A stretch of 59,683 bases of DNA. Origin: Candidatus Borkfalkia stercoripullorum (GTDB lineage: Bacteria > Bacillota > Clostridia > Christensenellales > Borkfalkiaceae). Shown here piece after piece: positions 1-8,337 of the stretch. A program made the position numbers and the translations under genes. The stretch spans positions 1 to 59,683 of the forward strand of contig DWXC01000006.1 in assembly GCA_019119395.1 (NCBI GenBank), read 5' to 3'. Below the pieces are notes generated by a model. That model saw only the letters and a program-made list of their open reading frames with translations, had not been told where the DNA came from and ran no database searches. Positions within the stretch are counted from its first letter, which is position 1, and every line of letters starts with the position of its first letter.

Positions 1-212
1 AAACATTCCGTCTCGCGCCGCGCGCGCAGCGCGGCGGCTTCAAGCTCTGCCTGCTGTTTCAGGGCGATAAATTTTCCGTCCTCTATTTTGTAAGAGGACT
101 CGTCCTGACTGTAAAGTTCCCAAACGCCGTCGTCGATCGTGTCCGTCGCACGCCCGTCAAAATCGTGCCCCTCGTACGGCGCATATACTTCATTGTCGAT
201 AATGTAATACAT
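1..212 (-). CDS. Phage-region protein, N-terminal part, cut by window edge
   Basis: An open frame begins with ATG at 212-210 and runs off the left edge of the window, giving about 70 residues that start MYYIIDNEVYAPYEG. A perfect AGGAGG ribosome binding site lies just upstream (about 218-224), inside the end of the preceding gene. The frame starts 13 bp after the tail-fibre gene stops, so the two are probably one operon. The visible part is acidic, then turns into an Ala/Glu/Arg-rich stretch typical of a coiled coil. Small proteins of this kind often follow tail-fibre genes in Firmicutes phages, but I do not recognise the family. The C-terminus is outside the window. Confidence 0.6.
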   Translation of the reverse strand, partial: MYYIIDNEVYAPYEGHDFDGRATDTIDDGVWELYSQDESSYKIEDGKFIALKQQAELEAAALRARRETEC

Positions 213-225
213 TTCCTTGCCTCCT

Positions 226-2265
226 TTACGCTTCGTTCGTCAGATAGGTACATCCCAAATATACGGTTTGCGACGTGAGATTCCCCGTTTGGGGACGAAG
301 TATTATCTGCCCCGAAGTATTTACATAAACGGTAAACACCGTCCCGTCGGGCGCTATCCCGACACAATAGTTGTTTTCCGTATGCGCAGCATTCGGAAGC
401 CCCGACGCGATCGTATAATTCGTGCCTTTGCTCAATGTCGTTTTTATTGCCAGCGTCCAGCCGATTGTTACGGTATTCCCCGAACGGACAACGCGCATCC
501 AGTTTGACGTTGCATTTACATAAGAAGCCTGGATGTTGACGCTATGCGTTACTCCCCTGTAGACAAAACTAAAAGAAGACACGCCGTTCCCTTCCGCCGA
601 ACCGGGATACAGATATTCGGTCGTGACGATCTTATCGTCGTCCGACGCGCTCGGCACGCCGCTTTGACCGAGCTGCGCCTGTGTCGCCGCGTTCGCCGCC
701 GTCGCCTGTGCCGCCTGCGCGGCATAAGCCGCGTTTGAAGCGTTCTGCGCGTTCGTCGCGCTGCCCACGGACAAATCCGCATAGTATCCCGACGTGTTCG
801 CTTTGACCGCGAGGCTGTTGTTCAGCTCCGTTTTCGTCGCGTATGTATCGGCGATCGGATTCCCGTTCCCGTCCTGCGTCGCTTTCGTCGCGGAATCGGC
901 GCTATTTGCATGGCCTACATACAAATCATTGTAAGAGCCCGACGTATTTGCTTTGGTTGCAAGGCTGTTGTTCAGCTCTGTTTTCGTTGCATATGTGTCT
1001 ACGATATTATTGCCGCTCCCGTCCTGCGTCGCTTTCGTCGCGGAATCGGCGTTCGTCGCGCCGTCCGCCGTTTCCGCATGCCCCGCGTTGGTTGCATTCG
1101 AAGCGTTGCCGACCGTCATATTCGGATATGTGCCGTTGACTTGCGCGTAACCCGAAAGGTCGACGTCGTTCACGTTCCCGATGAACTCGTATTTGCCCGT
1201 CTCCGTTATCCACAGGTATTCCGAATAACTGTCGTTGCCCGACCCGCCCGAGGCGGGAACGAGATAAATATATGCGCTGTCGCCGGGGTTCGGCAGCTCT
1301 TCAAAACCGTCGTATAGCTGATATTCTTTTTGCGCGTACCGCTTCGCCTGCTCCATGTACGCCTGCGCCCGGGTCGCACAGCCGGCAGCGTCCGAAGCGG
1401 AATCGGCGGCATTTTCCGCGTGGCCGAAAGCGTCGTCTTTGGCCGACTCCGCCGCGGTTTTCGCGCTCTCCGCTCCCGCTTGCGCGGCCTGCGCCGCGGT
1501 TTTCGCGGTTTCGGCCTCGGATTTTGCGGTTTCAGCCGCTGCGGCGTACGACTCCGCATTCCCTGCCGACGTTTGCGCGGACAGAGCCGACGCGGCCGCT
1601 TCCGCATTCGCCGCATGCACTGCGTCAAAAGAGACGGCTTCTTCCCAATACTCCGACTGCAATACTCCGTCCTCATAGGGCGCATGCGTGTTTTCGTTCG
1701 CCTTGGATCTCAAAATCGCGCCGTACTCACCCGCATCCGGGACAAACACAAGTTCGTTTGCGCCGTATATGTATGCGGCATTCCACGCATAGACCGAGCG
1801 CGCCGCATAGTACCCGGCACCGACATCGCCCGAAAGAGCGGCGATATCCTGCAATATCTCCTGATAAATATCCGCGTCGGGCGTTTCGGGAAGTTCCGCC
1901 CGAACCCCGCGCGATACGCTGAAAACGGCCTCGCCGCTCGCGGAGAGCGTCCCCTGCTCCCCGGCATAAAAATAAAACTGAACGGCGACAGAGCCGTACT
2001 TTTCGGCGACGCAGGCGGGCAAGACATACGTCCATCCCGCAAGCGGGTCGCCCGCCTCCTCACCGGCCGCCCAGACCGCCCCGACGGACTGCATGAGAGC
2101 GGGTTCCGTTACCGAGCCGTCGGGCAGGCGGAACGCCGCGGTCACGCGGATGTTTTTCGGGAAGGGCGCGAACAGGCAGATCTCGTCCGCATTCGCAGAC
2201 CCTTGATGCACGCTCCCGGGCATGACTTTCACGACGTCGCCGTTTTTATCCGCAAAAAAAATCAA
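226..2265 (-). CDS. Phage tail-fibre / baseplate upper protein
   Basis: This is a phage-type structural protein of about 679 residues that should sit at the tail tip and contact the host. The first ~140 residues look like a BppU-type baseplate N-terminal domain. Residues about 220-310 are an Ala-rich coiled coil. Next come collagen-free fibre repeats built on an ATKATQDG...DTYATKTELNN unit, and a compact C-terminal domain that would be the receptor-binding head. An upstream ATG at 2295 also opens the frame, but the sequence AGGAGG (2280-2275) lies inside that extension and is spaced 9 nt from a TTG at 2265. The TTG is therefore the more likely start, and the protein would then begin MIFFADKNGD. 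No other phage genes lie to the right, so this is the edge of a prophage or phage-derived cluster that continues left. Confidence 0.82.
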   Translation of the reverse strand: MIFFADKNGDVVKVMPGSVHQGSANADEICLFAPFPKNIRVTAAFRLPDGSVTEPALMQSVGAVWAAGEEAGDPLAGWTYVLPACVAEKYGSVAVQFYFYAGEQGTLSASGEAVFSVSRGVRAELPETPDADIYQEILQDIAALSGDVGAGYYAARSVYAWNAAYIYGANELVFVPDAGEYGAILRSKANENTHAPYEDGVLQSEYWEEAVSFDAVHAANAEAAASALSAQTSAGNAESYAAAAETAKSEAETAKTAAQAAQAGAESAKTAAESAKDDAFGHAENAADSASDAAGCATRAQAYMEQAKRYAQKEYQLYDGFEELPNPGDSAYIYLVPASGGSGNDSYSEYLWITETGKYEFIGNVNDVDLSGYAQVNGTYPNMTVGNASNATNAGHAETADGATNADSATKATQDGSGNNIVDTYATKTELNNSLATKANTSGSYNDLYVGHANSADSATKATQDGNGNPIADTYATKTELNNSLAVKANTSGYYADLSVGSATNAQNASNAAYAAQAAQATAANAATQAQLGQSGVPSASDDDKIVTTEYLYPGSAEGNGVSSFSFVYRGVTHSVNIQASYVNATSNWMRVVRSGNTVTIGWTLAIKTTLSKGTNYTIASGLPNAAHTENNYCVGIAPDGTVFTVYVNTSGQIILRPQTGNLTSQTVYLGCTYLTNEA
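811..1055 (-). repeat. 150-bp tandem repeat inside the tail-fibre gene
   Basis: Two near-identical segments begin near 811 and 961 with a period of 150 bp. Each encodes the block ATKATQDG-GN-I-DTYATKTELNNSLA followed by a KANTSG linker, so the unit is 50 residues. Such in-frame repeats set fibre length in phage tail proteins. Confidence 0.8.
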
Positions 2266-2409
2266 AACGCTTTTCCTCCTTTTTCTCTGCGGCATGCCGC
2301 AGGAATCGAAAGCGCCCGCCCGGCACGGAGAAAGGCATGACGCGCTTTACACCGATATTATAAACCGAAAAAACACGCAAAGGAAGCGTACCTGCCCTTA
2401 AAAAATAAA

Positions 2410-2432
2410 AAGTCCGCAAACAGCGGACTTTT
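2410..2432 (-). terminator. Intrinsic terminator after the SDR gene
   Basis: A 9-bp perfect stem (AAAGTCCGC / GCGGACTTT) with a 5-nt loop is followed on the minus strand by TTTATTTTTT. It lies 44 bp after the SDR stop and separates that gene from the phage-like genes. Confidence 0.85.
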
Positions 2433-2475
2433 ACGTGGTTTCAATCGTTTATGTTTGACATAGTACATCGCAAAA

Positions 2476-3369
2476 CTATTGTTTATACATTTTTCTGTTC
2501 AGGTACAGCGAAAAATTTTCAGGTAAAACCCTCCCCGCAAAAGCATAAAACTTGTTTCTCTTTCCGCATTGTATTTCGTGCGGCGGCTTTTTCATGGCGA
2601 GAATATCCGCCACGATCCGCGCGACTTCCCCCGCATTCAGTCCGCCCTGCTCCATGTTCGCAAGCGCTGCGGTCGCCTTATTGACGCGGGAGGAATACTC
2701 TTTATTGTCCTCATCGGGATAAACTTTTCTCTTGAAAGTAAAGCTCGTCGAAGTGCCGCCGGGCTGAACGCTCGTCACACGGATGTTGAAAGGCGCAAGT
2801 TCGATGTCCGCGCTCTTAGCCAGCATGTCGAGCGCCGCTTTCGAAGCGGAATAAAAGCCGTCGAACGCCACGGGAAAAAGTCCCGCCATCGAACTGATCA
2901 GCACGATCCTGCCGCCCCGTTTTTTCATGAACGGCAGCACGGATCGGATCGCGCGCATCGCGCCGAAAAAGTTGACTTCGAACAGATAGCGGTAGTCCTT
3001 CGGGTCCGCATATTCGATCGGCGCCGCCATGGAGAATCCCGCACAATAAACAAGAGCATGGATCGCTTCCGCTTTTTCTCCGATCGTGCGGATCGCCTTT
3101 TCCAAAGTAGAACCTACCGTGACGTCCGCCGCGTAATTTTTCACTCGTTCCAGCGGACACGGCGTGCGCGAGATATTGACGACGTTGTAATTCCTGCCTA
3201 TAAGCCTGAGCGCCGTTTCGTAGCCTATGCCCGACGAAGCCCCGACGATGAGCACGGTTTTTTTGACCTTCTCCGCCCGCACGACCTCCTGCACGCGCGC
3301 GGCGTTATTCCCGTCCTCTTCCGTTTGCGCGGCCGTCTGCCGCTTTTCCTGATTGACCGGTGTTTCCAT
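2476..3369 (-). CDS. SDR-family oxidoreductase
   Basis: This is a classical short-chain dehydrogenase/reductase, an NAD(P)-dependent oxidoreductase of unknown substrate in the cytoplasm. The Rossmann glycine motif GASSGIG is at residues 43-49, YCAG at 108-111 stands for the usual NAG, the catalytic serine is in LISS (157-160), and the catalytic Tyr/Lys pair is in YSASK (173-177). A PGG motif follows. The protein is 297 residues, longer than the usual ~250 because of a polar, Gln/Glu-rich N-terminal tail of ~36 residues with no fold signature. No convincing ribosome binding site precedes the ATG at 3369, so the true start may be internal, before KKTVLIVG. It is downstream of the ZIP gene on the same strand and may be co-transcribed. 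Confidence 0.85.
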   Translation of the reverse strand: METPVNQEKRQTAAQTEEDGNNAARVQEVVRAEKVKKTVLIVGASSGIGYETALRLIGRNYNVVNISRTPCPLERVKNYAADVTVGSTLEKAIRTIGEKAEAIHALVYCAGFSMAAPIEYADPKDYRYLFEVNFFGAMRAIRSVLPFMKKRGGRIVLISSMAGLFPVAFDGFYSASKAALDMLAKSADIELAPFNIRVTSVQPGGTSTSFTFKRKVYPDEDNKEYSSRVNKATAALANMEQGGLNAGEVARIVADILAMKKPPHEIQCGKRNKFYAFAGRVLPENFSLYLNRKMYKQ

Positions 3370-3405
3370 ACGGATTAGTTTTGCCCGAATACGGAAAAAT
3401 ATACC

Positions 3406-4182
3406 TTAACCGAGAAAAATATCCAAAAACATCATGAGCGTAAAGCCCGCGACCACGCCGAGCGATGCGAGAAATTTATTTTCGGAAAAACTTTCGGGGA
3501 TCAATTCGGAACAGACCACGGCGATCATGGCGCCCGCGGAAAAAGCGAGCGCCCACGGCAGCAATACGGAAACGAATCCGACCGCCAATGCGCCGAGCAC
3601 TCCCGCGGGCACTTCGGCGAACCCCGAAGCCTGCCCGACAAAGAACGCTCTGCCCGCACGCATTCCGCCTCGGCGCAGGGGCATCGCGACGCACAGCCCT
3701 TCGGGAAAGTTCTGTATCCCGATGCCGACGGCGAGCATGACCGCAGAGATCAGCGCACCCTGCGCCCCCGCGAGCGAGCCGAACGCGACGCCGACCGCAA
3801 ACCCTTCGGGTATATTGTGTAGCGTCATCGCCGCGCACATCAGCGCGCCGCCCTTATTCCGACCCTTGAAAACGGCCATCCGCGAGAGCAGCACGTCGGA
3901 CAACATGATGAACGCTCCGCCCGCAAGAAACCCGACCGTCAGTACGAGCGCCGCGCTCGCCCTGCCGCTTGCCCCCGCTTGTTCGAGCGCGGGCAGAAGC
4001 AGAGAAAAGAAGCTCGCCGCGATCATGATACCCGCCGCAAGCCCCGAAGCCGCCGTCAGAAATTTTTTACCGCCCCGCTTTGTAAAGAACACGAGCGACG
4101 CGCCCGCCGCGGTCATCAGATAGGTAAAGAGCGTTGCCGTAAGGGCCTGCGCCCATACGGGCAACGCGAGAAAGTGCTCCAC
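3406..4182 (-). CDS. ZIP-family divalent metal transporter
   Basis: This is an integral membrane protein of 258 residues with about eight predicted membrane segments. It should import zinc, iron or a related divalent cation. The two diagnostic metal-site motifs are visible: HNIPEG in the fourth helix and QNFPEG in the fifth, the pattern of the GufA-like branch of the ZIP family. The start is GTG at 4182, 9 nt after a GGAGG ribosome binding site. It lies downstream of the Fe-S assembly genes, separated by 245 bp containing a possible terminator or structured RNA. Metal supply for Fe-S assembly is a reasonable but unproven link. Confidence 0.9.
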   Translation of the reverse strand: MEHFLALPVWAQALTATLFTYLMTAAGASLVFFTKRGGKKFLTAASGLAAGIMIAASFFSLLLPALEQAGASGRASAALVLTVGFLAGGAFIMLSDVLLSRMAVFKGRNKGGALMCAAMTLHNIPEGFAVGVAFGSLAGAQGALISAVMLAVGIGIQNFPEGLCVAMPLRRGGMRAGRAFFVGQASGFAEVPAGVLGALAVGFVSVLLPWALAFSAGAMIAVVCSELIPESFSENKFLASLGVVAGFTLMMFLDIFLG

Positions 4183-4301
4183 AACCTTTTTCCTCCGTAA
4201 GATCCTCTCTATACTGTATTCACGGAAAAACGAAAAGGTTACAAGACGCGCTTCTTTGATTTTTATTCGAATTTATGCCGCACATAATACTCGGCAAACA
4301 T

Positions 4302-4383
4302 AAAAAATAAAGAGGATACAGCCCGGCCGGACGATTCCGAGCGCATTCCGCATCGAAACCGCGCACCGAGGCGCACCCTCTTT
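4302..4383 (-). terminator. Long stem-loop after sufCB, terminator or structured RNA
   Basis: On the minus strand AAAGAGG (4383-4377) can pair with CCTCTTT (4315-4309), and the second arm runs straight into ATTTTTT. About 60 nt of GC-rich sequence lies between the arms. This could be the sufCB terminator with a large loop or a small structured leader in front of the ZIP gene. I cannot assign it to a known riboswitch class. Confidence 0.35.
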
Positions 4384-4427
4384 TTGCTCTGATTTTTCTT
4401 ATTTTTGCGCCCGAATCCGCCCGAGCG

Positions 4428-5345
4428 TCAATTCAGGAAGCCTTTTATGACGGCGTCCTCCGCCTCCTGTTCGGTAAGCCCGAGGCTCATCAGCTTCATG
4501 AGCTGTTCCCCCGCGATCTTGCCGACGGCAGCTTCGTGTACGAGGCTTGCTTCGGGGGAAACGGCGTCGATCTTCGGCGTGGAAACGATGCGCGCCTCGC
4601 CGAGCAGGATGCCGTCGCATTCCACGTGGCCGAAGCATTCGCTCTTGCCGATAAGGTCGGAGGCGAATTTCTGCACAGACCTCCCTTTCGCCACGCTCCT
4701 GCTCACGATGTCCGCACGGCTGTGTTCGCCGTTCAGGTACACCTTGAAATCGGTCACGGCGCTCTCCTCGTTATCCGTCAGTATCTTTTCTTTTACGATG
4801 AGCTGCGCATTTTTGCCGAGCGCCGCATACGTTTTGCGGACAGTGCTCGTAACGCCCCCGAGCTGGGTCGATTCCATGACAAAACAGGAATTTTCTTTAC
4901 AATAGATCTTCGTCACGGGGTCGAACGATTTTTTGCCCGTGCCGTCGCCCGAGGCGTAATGCCGCTCGATATATTTGACCTTCGCGCCCTTTTCGAGATG
5001 AAAAGTATGCACGCCGTCATGCTCCGCGTCGCCGCAGGCATCGTTGTGTATGCCGCACCCCGCGATGATGGTAACGTCCGCGCCCTTTCCTATAAAAAAG
5101 TCATTATATACCGTTTCTTTGAAATCGCCTACCGTCAGCAAAACGGGAATATGCACCGATTTGTTGACGACGCCAGCCTTGACGATGATGTCGATGCCGT
5201 CTTTATCTTTTTTGGGAACGATCTCGATATCCGCGGTGGAATTTCTCGCCAGCAGTTTTCCGTTTTTGCGGATATTGAAGCTGCCCTCCGGTATGTCGTG
5301 GAGCCCGGCAATCGTCTCCAAAAGTTCCGAATCCGTACTGTCCAT
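4428..5345 (-). CDS. SufB/SufD-family Fe-S cluster scaffold protein (minimal SUF system)
   Basis: The protein of 305 residues is a SufB/SufD-family beta-helix scaffold that works with the ATPase SufC to build Fe-S clusters. The C-terminal signature HEAAVGKIAGEQL followed by LMSLGLTEQEAE is typical of the family. It is much shorter than full SufB (~470 residues) or SufD (~420). No second SufB/D gene, no SufS/SufU and no NifU partner lie beside it, matching the ancestral two-gene SufBC-type layout known from anaerobes. The ATG at 5345 follows the sufC stop by one base, with AAGGAG upstream, so translation is probably coupled to sufC. Confidence 0.88.
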   Translation of the reverse strand: MDSTDSELLETIAGLHDIPEGSFNIRKNGKLLARNSTADIEIVPKKDKDGIDIIVKAGVVNKSVHIPVLLTVGDFKETVYNDFFIGKGADVTIIAGCGIHNDACGDAEHDGVHTFHLEKGAKVKYIERHYASGDGTGKKSFDPVTKIYCKENSCFVMESTQLGGVTSTVRKTYAALGKNAQLIVKEKILTDNEESAVTDFKVYLNGEHSRADIVSRSVAKGRSVQKFASDLIGKSECFGHVECDGILLGEARIVSTPKIDAVSPEASLVHEAAVGKIAGEQLMKLMSLGLTEQEAEDAVIKGFLN

Positions 5346-5346
5346 A

Positions 5347-6069
5347 TCAATTCTCCTTCAGATTGCGCCAGCAGAGCGCGGGCCTTTTGGTCATGAGCGC
5401 GAAAAGTTCGTCGCCCTTCCCCGCAGACGTGATCTTGTCCTGATCGAAAAGAAAGATCTTGTCCGCGGTTTCTAAAATCCTCTGTTGGTGGCTGACAATG
5501 ATGACCGTTTTATCCCGCAGGCGGTCGAATATCTTCACGAGGTCTTCAAAACTCCAAAGATCGATCCCCGCCTCCGGCTCGTCCAGCAAAAACACTTCAC
5601 CGCCCTTTGCGACCGCCATGGCAAGTTCGATACGTTTGAGCTCACCGCCCGAAAGCGTGCCGTCCACCGCGCGGTCGATATAATTGCGCGCGCACAGGCC
5701 GACCGACGATAGGCAATCGCACATGTTTTCAGTATTCATCTTTTTGCCGCTCGCAAGTTCCAAAAGTTTTTTGACCGTGATACCTTTGAAACGCACGGGC
5801 TGCTGAAAGGCAATCGTAAAACCGCGGCGCGCGCGTTCGGTCACGCCCAGCTGCGTGATGTCCTCGCCGTTGAAGAGTACCTTCCCCGCCGTAGGGCGTT
5901 CAAAACCCATGATCAGTTTGATGAGCGTCGACTTTCCGCTGCCGTTCGGCCCCGTAATGACGTTGATGCCCTTATCCTCGAACGTCAGACCGACGTCTTT
6001 AAGGATGTCCTGCATCCTGCCCGTGTTTTCGTCCTTGACGGAATACGAAATGTTTTTCAGTTCCAGCAT
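5347..6069 (-). CDS. sufC: Fe-S assembly ATPase SufC
   Basis: This is a cytosolic ABC-type ATPase of 240 residues that drives conformational change in the SufB/D scaffold. Walker A GPNGSGKST is at residues 40-48, the signature LSGGE at 139-143 and Walker B LLDEPEAGID at 161-170. There is no membrane partner, and the next gene is the SufB/D-like scaffold one base downstream, which fixes the assignment against other ABC proteins. A promoter with TTGACA and TATAAT spaced 18 bp lies 74 bp upstream. The leader between promoter and ATG is about 70 nt and has only a weak ribosome binding site. Confidence 0.93.
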   Translation of the reverse strand: MLELKNISYSVKDENTGRMQDILKDVGLTFEDKGINVITGPNGSGKSTLIKLIMGFERPTAGKVLFNGEDITQLGVTERARRGFTIAFQQPVRFKGITVKKLLELASGKKMNTENMCDCLSSVGLCARNYIDRAVDGTLSGGELKRIELAMAVAKGGEVFLLDEPEAGIDLWSFEDLVKIFDRLRDKTVIIVSHQQRILETADKIFLFDQDKITSAGKGDELFALMTKRPALCWRNLKEN

Positions 6070-6142
6070 TTCCGATCTGTTCTCCCGCGCCCGCCGAAAT
6101 GCACGGAGGGCTTTTTCTGTAAGTATTTCTCTTTGACACGCA

Positions 6143-6172
6143 AATTATAGGCACAAAAGCCGCCCGTGTCAA
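6143..6172 (-). promoter_or_regulatory. sufCB promoter, consensus sigma-A
   Basis: TTGACA (6172-6167) and TATAAT (6148-6143) are both perfect and 18 bp apart. The -35 box lies in the loop of the purB terminator hairpin, so the two signals are interlocked. Confidence 0.85.
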
Positions 6173-6191
6173 TGATTTCGGACGGCTTTTT
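6155..6191 (-). terminator. purB terminator
   Basis: A 12-bp stem with one G-U or A-C position (6155-6166 with 6179-6190) has a short T run on both strands. It lies 37 bp after the purB stop. The 12-nt loop contains the sufCB -35 element. Confidence 0.7.
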
Positions 6192-6227
6192 CGGGCAAAA
6201 ATCCCCTCTGTTTTTGTCCCCGAACGA

Positions 6228-7664
6228 TCAGACGCGCACTTCGCCGCTCTCTCCGAGCAAATCTTTATGCTTTTCGAGGATCGGGTCGATCTCGGCGGTC
6301 AAAAATTCCTCCACCTGCTCGGGGCTTCTGCCGATAAAGTTTTTCGCATCGAGAATGCCGTCCAGCCTGTCTCTGACGGCGGCAAACATGTCGTCCGCCC
6401 TGATCAGATCGATGAGGTTGTTGTCCTTCCCCTCCGCCTTGACGTTTTTGGACGCTTCCATGGAAAGGACGCGGATGCGCTCGTGCAGTTCCTGCCTGTT
6501 TCCGCCCGCCTTGACGCATTCCATCATGATGTTTTCCGTCGCCATGAACGGCAGTTCCGCCGCGATATGCTTGGCGATGACTTTATCGTACACGACGAGA
6601 TTTTCCGAAATATTCAGATACAAATTGAGTATCGCATCCACGGACAAAAACGCCTGCGCGATCACGATGCGCTTGTTCGCACTGTCGTCGAGGGTGCGCT
6701 CGAACCACTGCGTGGACGCGGTGACGGCGGCATTGACGGGAAGGCTCAGCACATAGCGCGCGAGCGAGCCCACGCGTTCGCTGCGCATCGGGTTTCGCTT
6801 GTACGCCATGGCCGACGAACCGATCTGATGTTTTTCGAAGGGCTCTTCCACCTCTTTCATATGCTGTAACAAGCGGATGTCGTTGGAGAAGCGGTAAGCG
6901 CTCTGCGCGATCTGTGAAAGCACGCACAGCACGTTGTAATCGAACTTTCTAGGATAGGTCTGCCCCGTAACGCCGTACACTTTGTCGTAGCCGAGTTTTG
7001 CGACGACTCTTTTCTCGAGTTCGCGAACCTTCGCCCCGTCTCCTTCGAAAAGATCGAGAAAACTCGCCTGCGTGCCCGTCGTGCCCTTTACGCCGCGCAG
7101 TTTGACCGTCGCTTTCAGGTTCATGAGAGAAACGTAATCCATTTCCAGGTCGGACAGCCAAAGGGTCGCGCGCTTGCCTACCGTCGTGAGCTGCGCGGGC
7201 TGCAGGTGCGTAAACCCGAGCGTCGGGAGCGATTTGTATTTGCGCGCAAAAACGCGCAGTTTGTCCATGACGTTGACCAGCTTTTTCAATACCATATCGA
7301 GCGCGTCGTCGATGATGATGACCTCCGCATTGTCTGTCACGTAGCAGGAAGTCGCGCCGAGATGGATGATGCCCGCCGCTTTTTTCGCCTGTTTGCCGAA
7401 CGCCTTGACGTGCGCCATGACGTCGTGACGCACCTCGCTTTCAAATTTGCGCGCGTCGTCGTAATTGATATCGTCGGCATACTTTTTCATCTCGGCGATC
7501 TGTTCGTCCGTGATGTTCAGCCCGAGTTCCTTTTCCGACTCGGCAAGCGCGATCCATAATTTTCTCCAAAGACGGAATTTCTTATCGTCCGAAAAATTCT
7601 CCGCCATTTCGCGGCTCGCATAGCGGCTCAATAAAGGATTTTCGTAAACGGATGTGTCTGCCAT
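6228..7664 (-). CDS. purB: Adenylosuccinate lyase
   Basis: PurB catalyses two fumarate-releasing steps of purine synthesis: SAICAR to AICAR and adenylosuccinate to AMP. The protein is 478 residues, normal for the longer PurB branch. The fumarase/aspartase superfamily signature SSAMAYKRNP is at 283-292, with the catalytic serine loop. The other conserved regions are HLGATS (101-106) and THLQPAQ (152-158). It appears monocistronic, with a promoter-like pair upstream at 7704-7732 and a terminator at 6155-6191. Confidence 0.95.
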   Translation of the reverse strand: MADTSVYENPLLSRYASREMAENFSDDKKFRLWRKLWIALAESEKELGLNITDEQIAEMKKYADDINYDDARKFESEVRHDVMAHVKAFGKQAKKAAGIIHLGATSCYVTDNAEVIIIDDALDMVLKKLVNVMDKLRVFARKYKSLPTLGFTHLQPAQLTTVGKRATLWLSDLEMDYVSLMNLKATVKLRGVKGTTGTQASFLDLFEGDGAKVRELEKRVVAKLGYDKVYGVTGQTYPRKFDYNVLCVLSQIAQSAYRFSNDIRLLQHMKEVEEPFEKHQIGSSAMAYKRNPMRSERVGSLARYVLSLPVNAAVTASTQWFERTLDDSANKRIVIAQAFLSVDAILNLYLNISENLVVYDKVIAKHIAAELPFMATENIMMECVKAGGNRQELHERIRVLSMEASKNVKAEGKDNNLIDLIRADDMFAAVRDRLDGILDAKNFIGRSPEQVEEFLTAEIDPILEKHKDLLGESGEVRV

Positions 7665-7703
7665 GATTCAATCTCCCGTATGAATGTTTGATGTTCGCCT
7701 ATC

Positions 7704-7732
7704 ATTATACACCAAAAAAAGTTTTTTTTCCA
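7704..7732 (-). promoter_or_regulatory. Probable purB promoter
   Basis: A perfect TATAAT (7709-7704) lies 17 bp downstream of TGGAAA (7732-7727), which matches the -35 consensus at four of six bases. It is 40 bp upstream of the purB ATG. Confidence 0.65.
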
Positions 7733-7776
7733 CCGATTGGGCGGCGTATCACGCAAAAAGCACAAAGAAAATACGC

Positions 7777-7811
7777 AAAAAAACAGAGGGAAAGCGCTTG
7801 CGCCTTCCCCC
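7777..7811 (-). terminator. ydbC terminator
   Basis: An 11-bp stem with a 2-nt AA turn (7786-7811, two G-U pairs) is followed on the minus strand by CTG and seven T residues. It lies 18 bp past the ydbC stop. Confidence 0.85.
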
Positions 7812-7828
7812 TTCATTTTCGCATCGGG

Positions 7829-8050
7829 TCAGATGTCCGATTTTTCGAGCAGGTCTTTGAGCGTTTTCATCTCATCGGGCGCGAGCGTTACCCCCTTACC
7901 CATCCTCTCATGATCGGGACTCCACGTACGGATATCGTAAACAGGCTCGCGGTCATTCCAGCTGACAAGGTTGAGTTCCTTCGTCCAGCCGTTTGACGAT
8001 TCGCTGAGCACGCCCAGTTTTTCCGTTATTTCGTATTTGAGTTCTGCCAT
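7829..8050 (-). CDS. ydbC: YdbC/PC4-type single-strand DNA-binding protein
   Basis: A 73-residue protein of the YdbC family, whose Lactococcus member has the PC4 transcription-coactivator fold and binds single-stranded DNA or RNA. The characteristic sequence is MAELKYEITEKLGVLSES followed by GWTKELNLVSW, D-R-WSPDHERMGKG and the C-terminal LKDLLE helix. The ATG at 8050 is preceded by GGGAGG with 8-nt spacing. A GTG three codons upstream is too close to that site to be the start. The gene has its own TTTACA-N17-TATAAT promoter and its own terminator. Confidence 0.88.
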   Translation of the reverse strand: MAELKYEITEKLGVLSESSNGWTKELNLVSWNDREPVYDIRTWSPDHERMGKGVTLAPDEMKTLKDLLEKSDI

Positions 8051-8091
8051 AAAAAGCACCTCCCTTGCCGTTTACCTTTACGGTTTTTTTA

Positions 8092-8120
8092 ATTATATCA
8101 TATGAGAACGGCATTGTAAA
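8092..8120 (-). promoter_or_regulatory. ydbC promoter
   Basis: TTTACA (8120-8115) and TATAAT (8097-8092) are 17 bp apart, 42 bp upstream of the ydbC ATG. Confidence 0.8.
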
Positions 8121-8281
8121 GACATTTTCGAAAAAACTGCTTCCATTGCATAAAATTCATCTTTCGCATTGCGCGCCTCATTATGCCCCGCAGACAAAAA
8201 ATCGCGGTTTTAAACGCAGCCGCAAATCGGTAAACCTCTTTTCAACCACGCGACTATCGCGTGGTTTTCGTTATACAAAAA

Positions 8282-8311
8282 GCCGCCCCGCGCAATTTCG
8301 CGCGGGGCGGC
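8282..8311 (-). terminator. gyrBA operon terminator
   Basis: A perfect 12-bp GC-rich stem (GCCGCCCCGCGC and complement) with a 6-nt loop is followed on the minus strand by CTTTTTG. It lies 27 bp after the gyrA stop. A weaker 9-bp hairpin (AACCACGCG / CGCGTGGTT, about 8249-8271) follows in tandem. The rest of 8051-8337 holds only the ydbC promoter. Confidence 0.92.
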
Positions 8312-8337
8312 GATTGTTTTTGTTGCATTTCGGTCGT

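Noticed and set aside
7628-7816. Small minus-strand ORF upstream of purB
   Set aside because: It overlaps the purB start and promoter in another frame, has no ribosome binding site and an unlikely composition.
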